Source: Thermoproteota archaeon (GTDB lineage Archaea > Thermoproteota > Bathyarchaeia > Bathyarchaeales > Bathycorpusculaceae). Taken from it: a stretch of DNA of 16,350 nucleotides. The position numbers were made by a program, and so were the translations under genes. Under the pieces are notes generated by a model. The model saw only the letters and a program-made list of their open reading frames with translations, searched no databases and was not told the origin of the DNA. Below, piece by piece: positions 7,261-15,369 of this stretch; position 1 is the first letter of the stretch; each line of letters starts with the position of its first letter. The stretch lies in the NCBI GenBank assembly GCA_012511995.1, contig JAAZFA010000244.1, positions 1-16,350 of the forward strand. Direction: 5' to 3'.

Positions 7261-8547
7261 ATGCATCCATCAGTAAAAACTGGCCACATCGTAAATGTTC
7301 GAATGACGCATAAAACAGCAAATGTGCCGCTGATGGAAGCAGTCGCATTTAAGGAGAAAAATCAGGCTCTTATCGAGCTACAAGCCATTAAGGGTGTAGA
7401 AGAATGTCTATATCTACAGACATGTAATCGAATTGAAATTTACATTGCCACTGAAGAAGTAAAAAACACAACCACCCACGCAATTGAGTTATTGGTCAAA
7501 CGAGCCGAAGAACACTACAAGGAAGCCTTAAAAGCGATTGAGACAGCGGTTGATAAGGAAGCAATTAACCATTTGCTCCGCGTCACCTCTGGTCTGGAAT
7601 CTATGGTTATAGGTGAAGATCAGATTCTAAAACAGGTTTGGGATGCCTATTTTGAAGCCGACAACGCTAAGACCCTTGGACCGATCCTAAAACACCTTTT
7701 TAACCGTGCTATGACAGTAGCCAGAAACGTTCGAAATGAAACGGGCATCAACAAGGGAGCAGTCTCAATCGGCTCAGCCGCTGTGGAACTAGCAGTAACA
7801 CTGATGGGTAACTTGGAAAATAAAAGAATCCTCGTTATGGGAGCAGGAGAAATGGGTACACTCGTCGCCAAAGCGCTCTCAAAACGGTGTCTGCATCCCA
7901 TTTTCATAGCAAATCGTACCTATGACCGCGCAGCAAAGCTTGCAGAAGATCTAAAGGGCCAAGCGGTAAAATTCGACAAAATCAAAGAAGTAATGGTTGA
8001 CGCTGATGTTGTAATTTGCTCTACCTCTGCGCCACATTATTTGCTTACTAAAGATATTCTTTCCCAGTCTTTAACCAAACGCCAAAATAGTCAACCATTA
8101 ATCATTATCGATATATCAAACCCACGAAACGTAGAGAAAACCGTCACTGTAATAGCACAAACTAAGCTCTACAACCTTGATGATTTACACATCATCACTA
8201 ACAAAAACAAAGCGCAACGCAAAACAAAAATAGAGAAAGCCCAAAAAATTCTAAGCAAAGAACTGCCAATACTCGAAAAAGATATGAAAAGTCTAAGTGT
8301 GCGCCCCATAATTTCAGAGCTACTTTCTAAAGCTGAACAAACACGACAAAGAGAACTCGCAACAGCAATTAACATGATGGGTCAATTAAATGATCATCAA
8401 AAAAAGGTTCTCAATGATTTAACCACAATTTTACTCAAACAAACATTCGTTCCCATAATTGAAAATCTAAGAGCAGCAGCCCGGAATGGGGATAAACAAG
8501 TTATTGAAGTAGCAGCTATTTTACTTGATAATTCGGAGATGAACTAA
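7261..8547 (+). CDS. hemA: Glutamyl-tRNA reductase
   Basis: HemA reduces glutamyl-tRNA(Glu) to glutamate-1-semialdehyde with NADPH, the first committed step of tetrapyrrole synthesis. From ATG 7261 it has 428 residues, the family norm. Seen in order are MTHKTANVPLMEAVAF (HKTA motif), the catalytic C55 in YLQTCNRIEIYIA, GLESMVIGEDQILKQV near residue 117, the dinucleotide loop ILVMGAGEMGTLVAKAL with IANRTYDRA after it, and the C-terminal helical dimerisation region. An in-frame ATG at 7228 would add 11 residues that look non-conserved and would run through the TATA-like element, so I prefer 7261 as a leaderless start. It opens the rightward operon, and cbiX-cbiC follows one base after its stop. 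Pairing with a corrinoid operon suggests supply of precursor on demand. Confidence 0.95.
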   Translation: MHPSVKTGHIVNVRMTHKTANVPLMEAVAFKEKNQALIELQAIKGVEECLYLQTCNRIEIYIATEEVKNTTTHAIELLVKRAEEHYKEALKAIETAVDKEAINHLLRVTSGLESMVIGEDQILKQVWDAYFEADNAKTLGPILKHLFNRAMTVARNVRNETGINKGAVSIGSAAVELAVTLMGNLENKRILVMGAGEMGTLVAKALSKRCLHPIFIANRTYDRAAKLAEDLKGQAVKFDKIKEVMVDADVVICSTSAPHYLLTKDILSQSLTKRQNSQPLIIIDISNPRNVEKTVTVIAQTKLYNLDDLHIITNKNKAQRKTKIEKAQKILSKELPILEKDMKSLSVRPIISELLSKAEQTRQRELATAINMMGQLNDHQKKVLNDLTTILLKQTFVPIIENLRAAARNGDKQVIEVAAILLDNSEMN

Positions 8548-8548
8548 C

Positions 8549-9622
8549 GTGCATAAAACACCACCTAACAATGTAGGTTTGATACTAATCGGACATGGTA
8601 GTAAACTTCCACATAACAGAGAAAATCTTGAAAAACTAGCAGATATTTTACGTAGTAATGAAACTTTTAAAACAGTAGAAATCGCTTTTATGGTACGCGA
8701 TACCCCCACTGTTGAGGAAGCCATCAACATAATCGCCGCTAGGGGGGTATCAAAAATTGTTTTAATCCCTGCATTTCTAGCGCCTGGAGTACATACTACA
8801 CAGGACATACCTGGATTGATAGGGGTAAAAGAAAAAGAACCTCAACTAAAAAGTAAAGGGGTTGAACTATTATATGGCGAGCCCCTCGGTAGTGATAAGC
8901 GAATCGCTGAGGTGCTTGAAGAAAAAGCACTCAAAGCATTGGGTGCCGAAGTGAAAAAAGACAGTGAAATCCACGACACATATTCCGTCGTGGCAGCAGT
9001 AAAAATTGTTAATAAATCTATGGTCATCATTCGAGAAATAATTGGCGAAGATATAGCAAAACTTCCCAAAGAAAAAGTTCCAATAGTCGAACGCGTTGTT
9101 CACACCACAGCTGACCCAGAATTCGCTAAACTACTTGTAATAAGCAACGACGCTGTCAAAGCCGGTGTAGAAGCAATAAAAGCAGGTGCCAAAATAATAA
9201 GCGACGTAAAAATGGTAAAAGCGGGCATCAATAATGTTCGCCTCAAAAAATTCAACACTAAAGTCCAAACTTACATGAATGACTATAGAGCCATGGAACT
9301 AGCTAAAACAGAAAAACTTACTATATCAGCGGCTGCAATGCGCTTAGCAATTAAGGATGGTTTAGATGGAGGAATAGTCTTAATCGGCAATGCCCCAACA
9401 GCAGCATTTGAACTTGCCGAGAAAATAAACTCAAAAAAAGTTAAACCAGCCTTAATCATAGCGGTTCCAGTAGGTTTTGTAGGCGCAGCAGAATCAAAAG
9501 AAGTAATCGCAAAACTGCCAGTACCGCACATTATTACAAAAGGACGTAAGGGAGGCTCCACCTTAGCTGTTGCAATCTTTAACGCTTTACTTACGATGGC
9601 TGAAGGTAAAAACTACGGTTAG
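8549..9622 (+). CDS. cbiX-cbiC: Fused sirohydrochlorin cobaltochelatase and cobalt-precorrin-8 methylmutase (CbiX-CbiC)
   Basis: Two enzymes from opposite ends of the corrin pathway are encoded as one 357-residue chain. Residues 1-132 are a short-type CbiX chelatase that inserts cobalt into sirohydrochlorin. The metal-site histidines appear as H16 in LILIGHGSKLPHN and H82 in FLAPGVHTTQDIP. Residues 145-357 are CbiC, which moves a methyl group from C11 to C12. It shows IVNKSMVIIREIIG, the catalytic histidine H185 in RVVHTTADPEFAKLL, then IKAGAKIISDVKMVKAGI, GNAPTAAFEL and VPVGFVGAAESKE. The linker around 133-144 is short and polar. The GTG start is one base after the hemA stop. Both active sites look intact, so I expect a bifunctional enzyme. 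Confidence 0.92.
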   Translation: MHKTPPNNVGLILIGHGSKLPHNRENLEKLADILRSNETFKTVEIAFMVRDTPTVEEAINIIAARGVSKIVLIPAFLAPGVHTTQDIPGLIGVKEKEPQLKSKGVELLYGEPLGSDKRIAEVLEEKALKALGAEVKKDSEIHDTYSVVAAVKIVNKSMVIIREIIGEDIAKLPKEKVPIVERVVHTTADPEFAKLLVISNDAVKAGVEAIKAGAKIISDVKMVKAGINNVRLKKFNTKVQTYMNDYRAMELAKTEKLTISAAAMRLAIKDGLDGGIVLIGNAPTAAFELAEKINSKKVKPALIIAVPVGFVGAAESKEVIAKLPVPHIITKGRKGGSTLAVAIFNALLTMAEGKNYG

Positions 9623-9637
9623 AAGGGAAAAGAAGAT

Positions 9638-10738
9638 TTGGCGCGGTTTTTAAAATACGGATTAACAACAGGTGCAACAGCCGCAGCAGCCGCAAAAGCA
9701 GCAGTTACTGCCATTGTTGATGAACCAGTAGACCGTGTGGTTATTCCAACCCCTGTCGGTCTTCGTTTTGAACTTCCTGTGAAATCCAGCAAAAAAATCA
9801 GTGAAAACATCGCAGAGGCAATTACTGTAAAAGATGCTGGACAAGACATCGACGCTACAGATAATATCGAAATTACCGCCAATGTTAAATTAACTGACGA
9901 TGGAAAGATTACTATTAGAAGCGGAGAAGGAATAGGCACCATTACTAAAGCCGGTTTACAAGTACCAATCGGTCAAGGCGCCATCAACCCAGTTCCAAAA
10001 GCCATGATCACCGAAGCACTCAAAGAAATTCTTCCTGCAGGCAAAGGTGCAGATGTTCTAATAAGTGCGCCCGAAGGAGTAAACATCACTAAAAAAACTA
10101 TGAACGATAAACTCGGCGTAAAAGGAGGCATATCCATCCTTGGCACAAGTGGTGTCGTTAAACCATTTTCGCTTGAAGCATGCCGGAGGTCACTGGTGCC
10201 ACAAATTGACATTGCAATTTCACAAGGCTACAAACGCATACTTTACGTACCGGGCAATATCGGTGAACGCATCGCCAGAGAAAAATTCGGTGTGCCTGAG
10301 GATGCAATTGTTCAAACAGGTGACTTCGTTGGGTATATGCTAGATAACGCTGTTAAAAAGGGTATTAAAGAAATAATAGTTTTAGGGCACTCTGGGAAAT
10401 TAGTCAAGTTATCAGCTAAAATCTTTAACACACATCACAAAGTAGGCGATGCAAGAAACGAAGTAATTGCAGCATATGCAGGAGCAGCAGGAGCTAGCCA
10501 GAAAGTTATCATAGAACTCTTGGAAGCAAACACAACTGATGAAGCAACAGAGATTCTTCGTCAATCAAACCTCGTTGAACCAACATATGACCTCATCGCA
10601 AAACGAATACATGACCGTATAAGCGACCGAGTGGAAAATAAGATAAAGATAAACATCATAATCGTTGCAATGGATGGCACTGTCCTAGGGATGGACAAGA
10701 ATGCTAGGTGTGATAAACCATGGCAAAACTTACAATAG
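9638..10738 (+). CDS. cbiD: Cobalt-precorrin-5B C1-methyltransferase
   Basis: CbiD methylates C1 of the corrin ring in the early-cobalt route. The 366-residue protein has the family start LKYGLTTGATAAAAAKAAV, then GEGIGTITKAGLQVPIGQ and AINPVPKAMI near residue 120, VKGGISILGTSGVVKPFS near 160, and VLGHSGKLVKLSAKIFNTHH with KVGDARNEVIAAYAG in the C-terminal third. These are characteristic and leave little doubt. The start is TTG at 9638, 15 bases after the cbiX-cbiC stop, with a purine-rich GAAGGGAAAAGAAG just upstream; no ATG suits the conserved N terminus. The 3' end overlaps cbiE by 19 bases. CbiD marks the pathway as the anaerobic, cobalt-first type. Confidence 0.96.
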   Translation: MARFLKYGLTTGATAAAAAKAAVTAIVDEPVDRVVIPTPVGLRFELPVKSSKKISENIAEAITVKDAGQDIDATDNIEITANVKLTDDGKITIRSGEGIGTITKAGLQVPIGQGAINPVPKAMITEALKEILPAGKGADVLISAPEGVNITKKTMNDKLGVKGGISILGTSGVVKPFSLEACRRSLVPQIDIAISQGYKRILYVPGNIGERIAREKFGVPEDAIVQTGDFVGYMLDNAVKKGIKEIIVLGHSGKLVKLSAKIFNTHHKVGDARNEVIAAYAGAAGASQKVIIELLEANTTDEATEILRQSNLVEPTYDLIAKRIHDRISDRVENKIKINIIIVAMDGTVLGMDKNARCDKPWQNLQ

Positions 10739-11388
10739 CCGGCGTTGGTCCTGGGTCACCAGATTTTATTACTCCCGCTACTAAAAAAGCTGTGAAGCTT
10801 GCAGAACTGGTTATTGGCGCACAGAGAAGCATCACACTTTTTAACGATGACATAAAAGGAAAAACGCTCATTTTAACAGCTAAAAACTTGCAAGACACAC
10901 TAAGACAAGCAGCTCAAGCTATCAAAGAAGGAAAAGAAACCACATTACTATCAACAGGCGACCCAGGTTATTCAGGACTACTTCGTACAATACAAGGAAG
11001 TGACCTATTTCAAGAAATTGAAGTTAAAGTAATCCCTGGGGTTAGCTCAATCCAAGCTTGCGCAGCTCGTTTAAACATCAACTGGGACAACACATGCCTA
11101 TTCTCATTCCACGACACCATCTCTGAGGCTAAAAAACAAAAGCTTATTTTAGCGTTTCAAAGCGGTAGCACAATCTTGTTACTGCCCAATTATAAGGAAT
11201 TCACTCCAAGAGATATAGCTAGTCTATTTATTAAAAAAGGTGCAGACAAACAAACACCAATCAATATCTGCGAAAATATCACTTTAGAAAATGAGCGAAT
11301 CACTTCAAACACCCTTGAAGGCATCTTGAGCCAGAAATTTAGCGCTCAATGCATAATGGTTATCAAACAAAAAAGAGATATAAAGTAA
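10720..11388 (+). CDS. cbiE: Cobalt-precorrin-7 C5-methyltransferase
   Basis: CbiE methylates C5 late in ring construction, working with CbiT, which methylates C15 and decarboxylates. The 222-residue protein belongs to the tetrapyrrole-methylase family: LTIAGVGPGSPDFITPAT at the N terminus, a VIGAQRS segment near residue 33, LLSTGDPGYSGLLRTIQG near 85, and KVIPGVSSIQACAARLNI near 105. The GAQRS segment and the immediately following cbiT identify it as CbiE rather than another methylase. In many organisms CbiE and CbiT are fused (CobL); here they are separate, with ATG of cbiT directly after this TAA. The ATG start lies inside the end of cbiD. Confidence 0.93.
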   Translation: MAKLTIAGVGPGSPDFITPATKKAVKLAELVIGAQRSITLFNDDIKGKTLILTAKNLQDTLRQAAQAIKEGKETTLLSTGDPGYSGLLRTIQGSDLFQEIEVKVIPGVSSIQACAARLNINWDNTCLFSFHDTISEAKKQKLILAFQSGSTILLLPNYKEFTPRDIASLFIKKGADKQTPINICENITLENERITSNTLEGILSQKFSAQCIMVIKQKRDIK

Positions 11389-12006
11389 ATGACTAAAAAT
11401 TGGGCGTTTAAAACACCAGGAATACCAGACGAAGCATTTAACCAAAATGAAAAAGTTCCAGGTCCTACCAAAGAAGAAATCCGAGTTATAACAATCTCTA
11501 AAGCCCGTTTAATGGAGGGGCAAGTTGTCATTGATACTGGCTGCGGAACAGGCGGCTTAACCGTTGAAGCAGCCATGCAAGTAGGTAGCAAAGGCAAAGT
11601 TTACGCATTCGACGAAAACGAAACGGCTGTTTCACTAACAAAAGTTAACGTGCAAAAATTCGGTGTAGAAAACACAGTGGTAGTTACACATGGAAAAGCT
11701 CCAGAAGCACTTATAAGCCTACCAAATGCAGACGCCATTTTTATTGGTGGAGGAGGAGTATCACTTCGTGCAATTATCCAAACAGCCCACTACAAACTCA
11801 AACCCACTGGAAGAATAGTAATAAACACCATTTTACTGGAAACAACAACAACTGCAATCGCTGAACTGAAAGCATTAGGCTATAGAGATATCGACATTGC
11901 TAATATTTCGGTGGCAAAAGGAAAACAAATAAACAGTGGAACAATGATGATGGCAAGAAATCCAATAACAGTCATTTCAGCAACAAAATTATTGGGGTAT
12001 TCTTAA
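11389..12006 (+). CDS. cbiT: Cobalt-precorrin-6B C15-methyltransferase (decarboxylating)
   Basis: CbiT is a Rossmann-fold methyltransferase that methylates C15 and removes the C12 acetate carboxyl. Of its 205 residues, GIPDEAF near the N terminus and PGPTKEEIRVITISKARL are typical of the family. The SAM-binding motif VIDTGCGTGGLTVEAAM lies at about residues 45-61, followed by VYAFDENETAVSLTKVN and the acidic turn NADAIFIGGGG near 115. It shares no fold with the other methylases here. It begins with ATG immediately after the cbiE stop and ends directly before the TTG of cbiL, so translation is tightly linked. Length is typical for a stand-alone CbiT. Confidence 0.93.
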   Translation: MTKNWAFKTPGIPDEAFNQNEKVPGPTKEEIRVITISKARLMEGQVVIDTGCGTGGLTVEAAMQVGSKGKVYAFDENETAVSLTKVNVQKFGVENTVVVTHGKAPEALISLPNADAIFIGGGGVSLRAIIQTAHYKLKPTGRIVINTILLETTTTAIAELKALGYRDIDIANISVAKGKQINSGTMMMARNPITVISATKLLGYS

Positions 12007-12780
12007 TTGGTCGGTACATTTATTGGCGTCGGTGTCGGTCCAGGTGATCCAGAACTTTTAACGTTGAAAGCTGCAAAAACACTCCAAGCAGTTGACGTCA
12101 TTTGTGTTCCAAAATCACAATTAAACAGGCCTAGTATGGCTTTAGGTATGGTAAAAAACATCTTGGATGAAAGGAAAAAACCTGTTGAGATCTTAGAACT
12201 TGTCTTTCCTATGACTAAAGACGAATTAAACAACCGTAAACTCTGGGTAGAAAACGCCAAAATAGTGGCTGATAAAGCAATAAAAGGCGACGTTGCGTTT
12301 ATCACACTTGGAGATCCCATGCTCTACAGCACATTCCTATATCTCTATGAATGCGTCAAAGAAACTTATCCAGAAATCAAACTTGAAATAATCCCGGGAG
12401 TGACTTCAGTAACAGCAGTTGCAGCTAGCTCTAAGTTGCCATTGGCAGAGAAAGAAGAGGTAGTTACTATAATGCCCTCAAACTTAACTCCAACACACAT
12501 AGAGGAAGTAGCGAAACATGCAGATAACATAGTTTTTATGAAATGTGCACATCATATTAGAGAATTCATCTCGATACTTCTTAAATCAGGCTTCAGTAAA
12601 GACTCCACCGTCGCCTTGGTTAAACGTTGCACCTTACCTAACGAGAAAGTATTAGTTGGCAAGTTGGGCGATGTTGGGAAGTGGGATATTAGCGAAGATT
12701 ATTTTTCTGTTGCTATCGTTAAGAAGAGTAAAGTTCCTATTCACTGGAAACAAAACGGTAATGGTTGTGGCTATAAATGA
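12007..12780 (+). CDS. cbiL: Cobalt-factor II C20-methyltransferase
   Basis: CbiL adds the C20 methyl to cobalt-sirohydrochlorin, the first dedicated corrin step after cobalt insertion. The 257-residue protein has FIGVGVGPGDPELLTLKAAK at the start, VICVPKSQLNRPSMAL (typical of CbiL and CobI), AFITLGDPMLYSTFLYL near residue 97, and IIPGVTSVTAVAASSKLPLA near 128. The start is TTG, set directly after the cbiT TAA, with GGGGT about eight bases upstream; it falls exactly at the family N terminus. The TGA stop overlaps the cbiF ATG in ATGA. A 20-base stretch at 12037-12056 recurs exactly in cbiF, encoding the shared GPGDPEL motif. Confidence 0.93.
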   Translation: MVGTFIGVGVGPGDPELLTLKAAKTLQAVDVICVPKSQLNRPSMALGMVKNILDERKKPVEILELVFPMTKDELNNRKLWVENAKIVADKAIKGDVAFITLGDPMLYSTFLYLYECVKETYPEIKLEIIPGVTSVTAVAASSKLPLAEKEEVVTIMPSNLTPTHIEEVAKHADNIVFMKCAHHIREFISILLKSGFSKDSTVALVKRCTLPNEKVLVGKLGDVGKWDISEDYFSVAIVKKSKVPIHWKQNGNGCGYK

Positions 12781-13541
12781 ATAAGGTAGTGTTTATTGGT
12801 GCAGGTCCAGGTGATCCAGAACTCATCACTTTGAAAGGTAAAAAGTGGCTTGAACAAGCCGACGTGGTCATCTATACTGGCAGTTTACTAAACCCAGATT
12901 ACCTCAAATACTGTAAAAAAGACGCAGAACTACATGACAGCGCAAAGATGGGTCTAACTGAAATGCTAAAAATAATGGTTGAAAAGATTAAAGCAGGAAA
13001 ACGAGTCGTCCGCCTTCATGATGGTGATCCAAGTTTTTATGGTGCAATCCAAGAAGTAATGACTGCATTAGATAAAGAAGGTATTGAATACTTCCGTATT
13101 CCCGGTATTAGCTGTCTCTTGGGCGGTGCAGCTGCACTCAACAGGGAATTAACTTTACCTAATATTTCACAAACAGTAATAATTACAAGACCTGAAGGTC
13201 GTACACCAGTTCCTGAAGCAGAAAGTATACGTAAACTTGCTGTTTCCCAGTCTACAATGGTAATTTTCTTGGGCGCACCACACATCGCCAGAGTAGTCGA
13301 TGAACTGCAGATTGGTGGCTATAGTAAAGACACACCCTGTCAAGTCGTTTATAAGGCAACTTGGCCAGAACAGAAAATAGTCAAAGGTAACTTGGAAGAT
13401 ATTGTAGAAAAAGTTAAAGCCCAAGATATCACAGAAACAGCATTGATATTCGTGGGCAATGTACTAGATCCTAAAGCTTACGATTTATCTAAACTCTACG
13501 ATCCCAAATTCACCACGGGGTTCCGTAAAGGTGAAGACTAA
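12777..13541 (+). CDS. cbiF: Cobalt-precorrin-4 C11-methyltransferase
   Basis: CbiF methylates C11. The 254-residue protein shows VVFIGAGPGDPELITLKGKK, then DVVIYTGSLLNPDYL and AELHDSAKMGLTEM (the hydroxyl-rich segment peculiar to CbiF/CobM), RLHDGDPSFYGAIQE near residue 80, RIPGISCLLGGAAALNREL near 103, and IITRPEGRTPVPEAE near 136. The last motif is diagnostic for CbiF. ATG overlaps the cbiL TGA by four bases. A strong ribosome site for the next gene, GGTGA at 13530-13534, lies within its last codons. Nothing unusual in length or active-site motifs. Confidence 0.95.
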   Translation: MNKVVFIGAGPGDPELITLKGKKWLEQADVVIYTGSLLNPDYLKYCKKDAELHDSAKMGLTEMLKIMVEKIKAGKRVVRLHDGDPSFYGAIQEVMTALDKEGIEYFRIPGISCLLGGAAALNRELTLPNISQTVIITRPEGRTPVPEAESIRKLAVSQSTMVIFLGAPHIARVVDELQIGGYSKDTPCQVVYKATWPEQKIVKGNLEDIVEKVKAQDITETALIFVGNVLDPKAYDLSKLYDPKFTTGFRKGED

Positions 13542-13543
13542 AA

Positions 13544-14626
13544 ATGTTTGATAAGGGCATAGTTGTAGTTGCGATTACTCACCGCGGTGTAGAGACCGCA
13601 CTGAAAATTCAAAAAGCACTCGATATTGAACATCTAAAATCTACTATTTTTGCACCAAAAAAATACAGCCAAAACGGAGTGATTGCGATTGACAAAAAAA
13701 TGGCTGAATTTGTAAAAGACATTTACAGTAAAGTAGAGGCTATAGTCGCAGTTATGGCAACAGGTATAATCATTCGTTCAGTAGCATCATTGCTTGAGAG
13801 TAAACTAACCGACCCTGCAATCGTAGGGGTAGATGCTTCAGGAAAATTCGTTATTAGTTTACTTTCGGGGCATCTTGGTGGCGCAAACGATTTAACACAT
13901 ATAATAGCCAAAGGCATTAACGCTATTCCCGTTATAACTACCGCTTCTGACGTTATGGGCAAACAGTGCGTTGAAGAATTAGCGAAGAGTCTACATTTAA
14001 GCATTCAAAATCCAGATAGTCTTGTAGCAGTAAATTCTGCAATCGTGAATGATGACCGTATGGTTATAGTTCTAGTAAATGATGCCAAGATACCCTCTAA
14101 CGCAATAGGATTCTATGAAGTCAGAACAGCCAAAAATGGTTATGAAACACTTGACATAATAAACAAGTACGATGCAGGAATAATAATCACTCGAGAACCA
14201 TTAACAGTCACTAAATTCAGCAAGCCTTTTACTATTTTAAGAACCTGTACGGTGGTTGTCGGATTGGGGGCACGTAAAGAATCAAGCATCGATAACATTA
14301 TAGAAGCTGTCGACACAGCATTGGAGCGCGTTCATATCCCCTTAGCACGTGTTCATAGATTTGCTACCGTTGATATTAAACGGACATCCCAGCCTATGGT
14401 TGATGCTGTAGCAAAGTTAGGGGCACCCCTTGAGTTTTTAAGTATCGATGCACTTCGCTCAGTTACATACGAGGATCTATCACCAGATTCAGCAATGGTT
14501 CAAGATAAAATAGGCATTGGAGGAGTTTGCGAACGAGCAGCCTTACTAGTAGCAGGAAAAGAAGCAAAACTTATTCTCAAAAAAACCAAGCTAAACGGAG
14601 TAACAATCGCGATAGCAGAGGCTTAG
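13544..14626 (+). CDS. cbiG: Cobalt-precorrin-5A hydrolase
   Basis: CbiG opens the delta-lactone of cobalt-precorrin-5A and releases the C20 methyl carbon as acetaldehyde, a step specific to the anaerobic route. The 360 residues carry an N-terminal half with VAVMATGIIIRSVASLL, DPAIVGVDASGKFVISLLSGHLGGANDLT and VITTASDV. The C-terminal CbiG domain has VVGLGARKESSIDNI, then GVCERAALLVAG and GVTIAIAEA at the end. That ending is where CbiG normally stops, so the protein looks complete. ATG is two bases after the cbiF stop, ten bases downstream of GGTGA. The TAG stop falls where the cbiH domain begins in the -1 frame, an unusual junction suggesting a possible CbiG-CbiH fused product. Confidence 0.94.
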   Translation: MFDKGIVVVAITHRGVETALKIQKALDIEHLKSTIFAPKKYSQNGVIAIDKKMAEFVKDIYSKVEAIVAVMATGIIIRSVASLLESKLTDPAIVGVDASGKFVISLLSGHLGGANDLTHIIAKGINAIPVITTASDVMGKQCVEELAKSLHLSIQNPDSLVAVNSAIVNDDRMVIVLVNDAKIPSNAIGFYEVRTAKNGYETLDIINKYDAGIIITREPLTVTKFSKPFTILRTCTVVVGLGARKESSIDNIIEAVDTALERVHIPLARVHRFATVDIKRTSQPMVDAVAKLGAPLEFLSIDALRSVTYEDLSPDSAMVQDKIGIGGVCERAALLVAGKEAKLILKKTKLNGVTIAIAEA

Positions 14627-15357
14627 TAAGCGTAGTAGGCATCGGACCAGGTAGTTTTGAACTACTAACGCCAAAAGCACAATCTGACATCGAAGAAGCA
14701 GATGTAATAGTGGGTTATAACACATACATTCAACTTATCCAAAATCTTGTTAGAAAAAAAACTGAGATCATTTCTGGAACGATGGGGAAAGAAGTTGAAC
14801 GTGCCCAAATAGCAGTAAACAAAGCTAAAGAAGGAAAAAAGGTTGTTATGGTATCAAGCGGCGACCCCGGAGTATATGGTATGGCAGGTATTGTACTCGA
14901 AGTTGCAGCAAAAGACCAGAACCCCATTCAAGTCAACATAATACCGGGAGTAACCGCAGCTACAGCAGTATCAGCCATTCTGGGGGCACCACTTGTCAGC
15001 GATTTTTCAGTAATTAGTCTAAGCGACTTGCTAACGCCATGGGAAAAAATTGAACGCCGACTTGAAATGGCAGCCCAAGCTGATGTCTCAATCGTGCTCT
15101 ACAACCCCCGGAGCCAAGGGCGAATCGAGCCATTAGCAAAAGCATACGAGATAATGACGAAACATATTAAACCCGACACCCCAGTTGGAATCGTACGCCA
15201 AGCCGGTCGAGAAGGAGAAAACTATATCATCACTACATTAAAAAATATGCTTAACGAAAAAATCGATATGGTAACCACAATAATCGTTGGTAACTCAGCT
15301 ACTAAAGTAGTTAGCGGTAAGATGGTTACAGCCAGAGGATATGATCTAAACAGGTAA
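14527..15357 (+). CDS. cbiH: Cobalt-precorrin-3 C17-methyltransferase; start uncertain
   Basis: CbiH methylates C17 and drives ring contraction with lactone formation. Conserved sequence begins near 14629 with SVVGIGPGSFELLTPKA, followed by DVIVGYNTYIQLI, VSSGDPGVYGMAGIVLE, IIPGVTAATAVSAILGAPL, SLSDLLTPWEKIERRLEMAA and IVLYNPRSQGR, all typical of CbiH/CobJ. No ATG, GTG or TTG occurs near 14629. The only in-frame candidate is TTG at 14527, which adds about 33 basic, non-conserved residues and overlaps cbiG by 100 bases, with GGAGGAG only one base away. The true product may start at a non-standard codon, be joined to CbiG by a -1 frameshift, or be affected by a sequence error. The domain itself (about 243 residues) is complete. 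Last gene of the rightward operon. Confidence 0.88.
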   Translation: MRTSSLTSSRKRSKTYSQKNQAKRSNNRDSRGLVSVVGIGPGSFELLTPKAQSDIEEADVIVGYNTYIQLIQNLVRKKTEIISGTMGKEVERAQIAVNKAKEGKKVVMVSSGDPGVYGMAGIVLEVAAKDQNPIQVNIIPGVTAATAVSAILGAPLVSDFSVISLSDLLTPWEKIERRLEMAAQADVSIVLYNPRSQGRIEPLAKAYEIMTKHIKPDTPVGIVRQAGREGENYIITTLKNMLNEKIDMVTTIIVGNSATKVVSGKMVTARGYDLNR

Positions 15358-15369
15358 CCTATGGATCAC

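Noticed and set aside
9619..9942. Antisense open frame of 107 codons opposite the start of cbiD
   Set aside because: The sense strand carries a clear CbiD N terminus; the antisense product is low-complexity and matches nothing I know.
12037..12823. Exact 20-base direct repeat (12037-12056 and 12804-12823)
   Set aside because: Both copies encode the GPGDPEL SAM-binding motif of paralogous methylases (cbiL and cbiF). Shared ancestry and codon preference explain it; no mobile element is needed.
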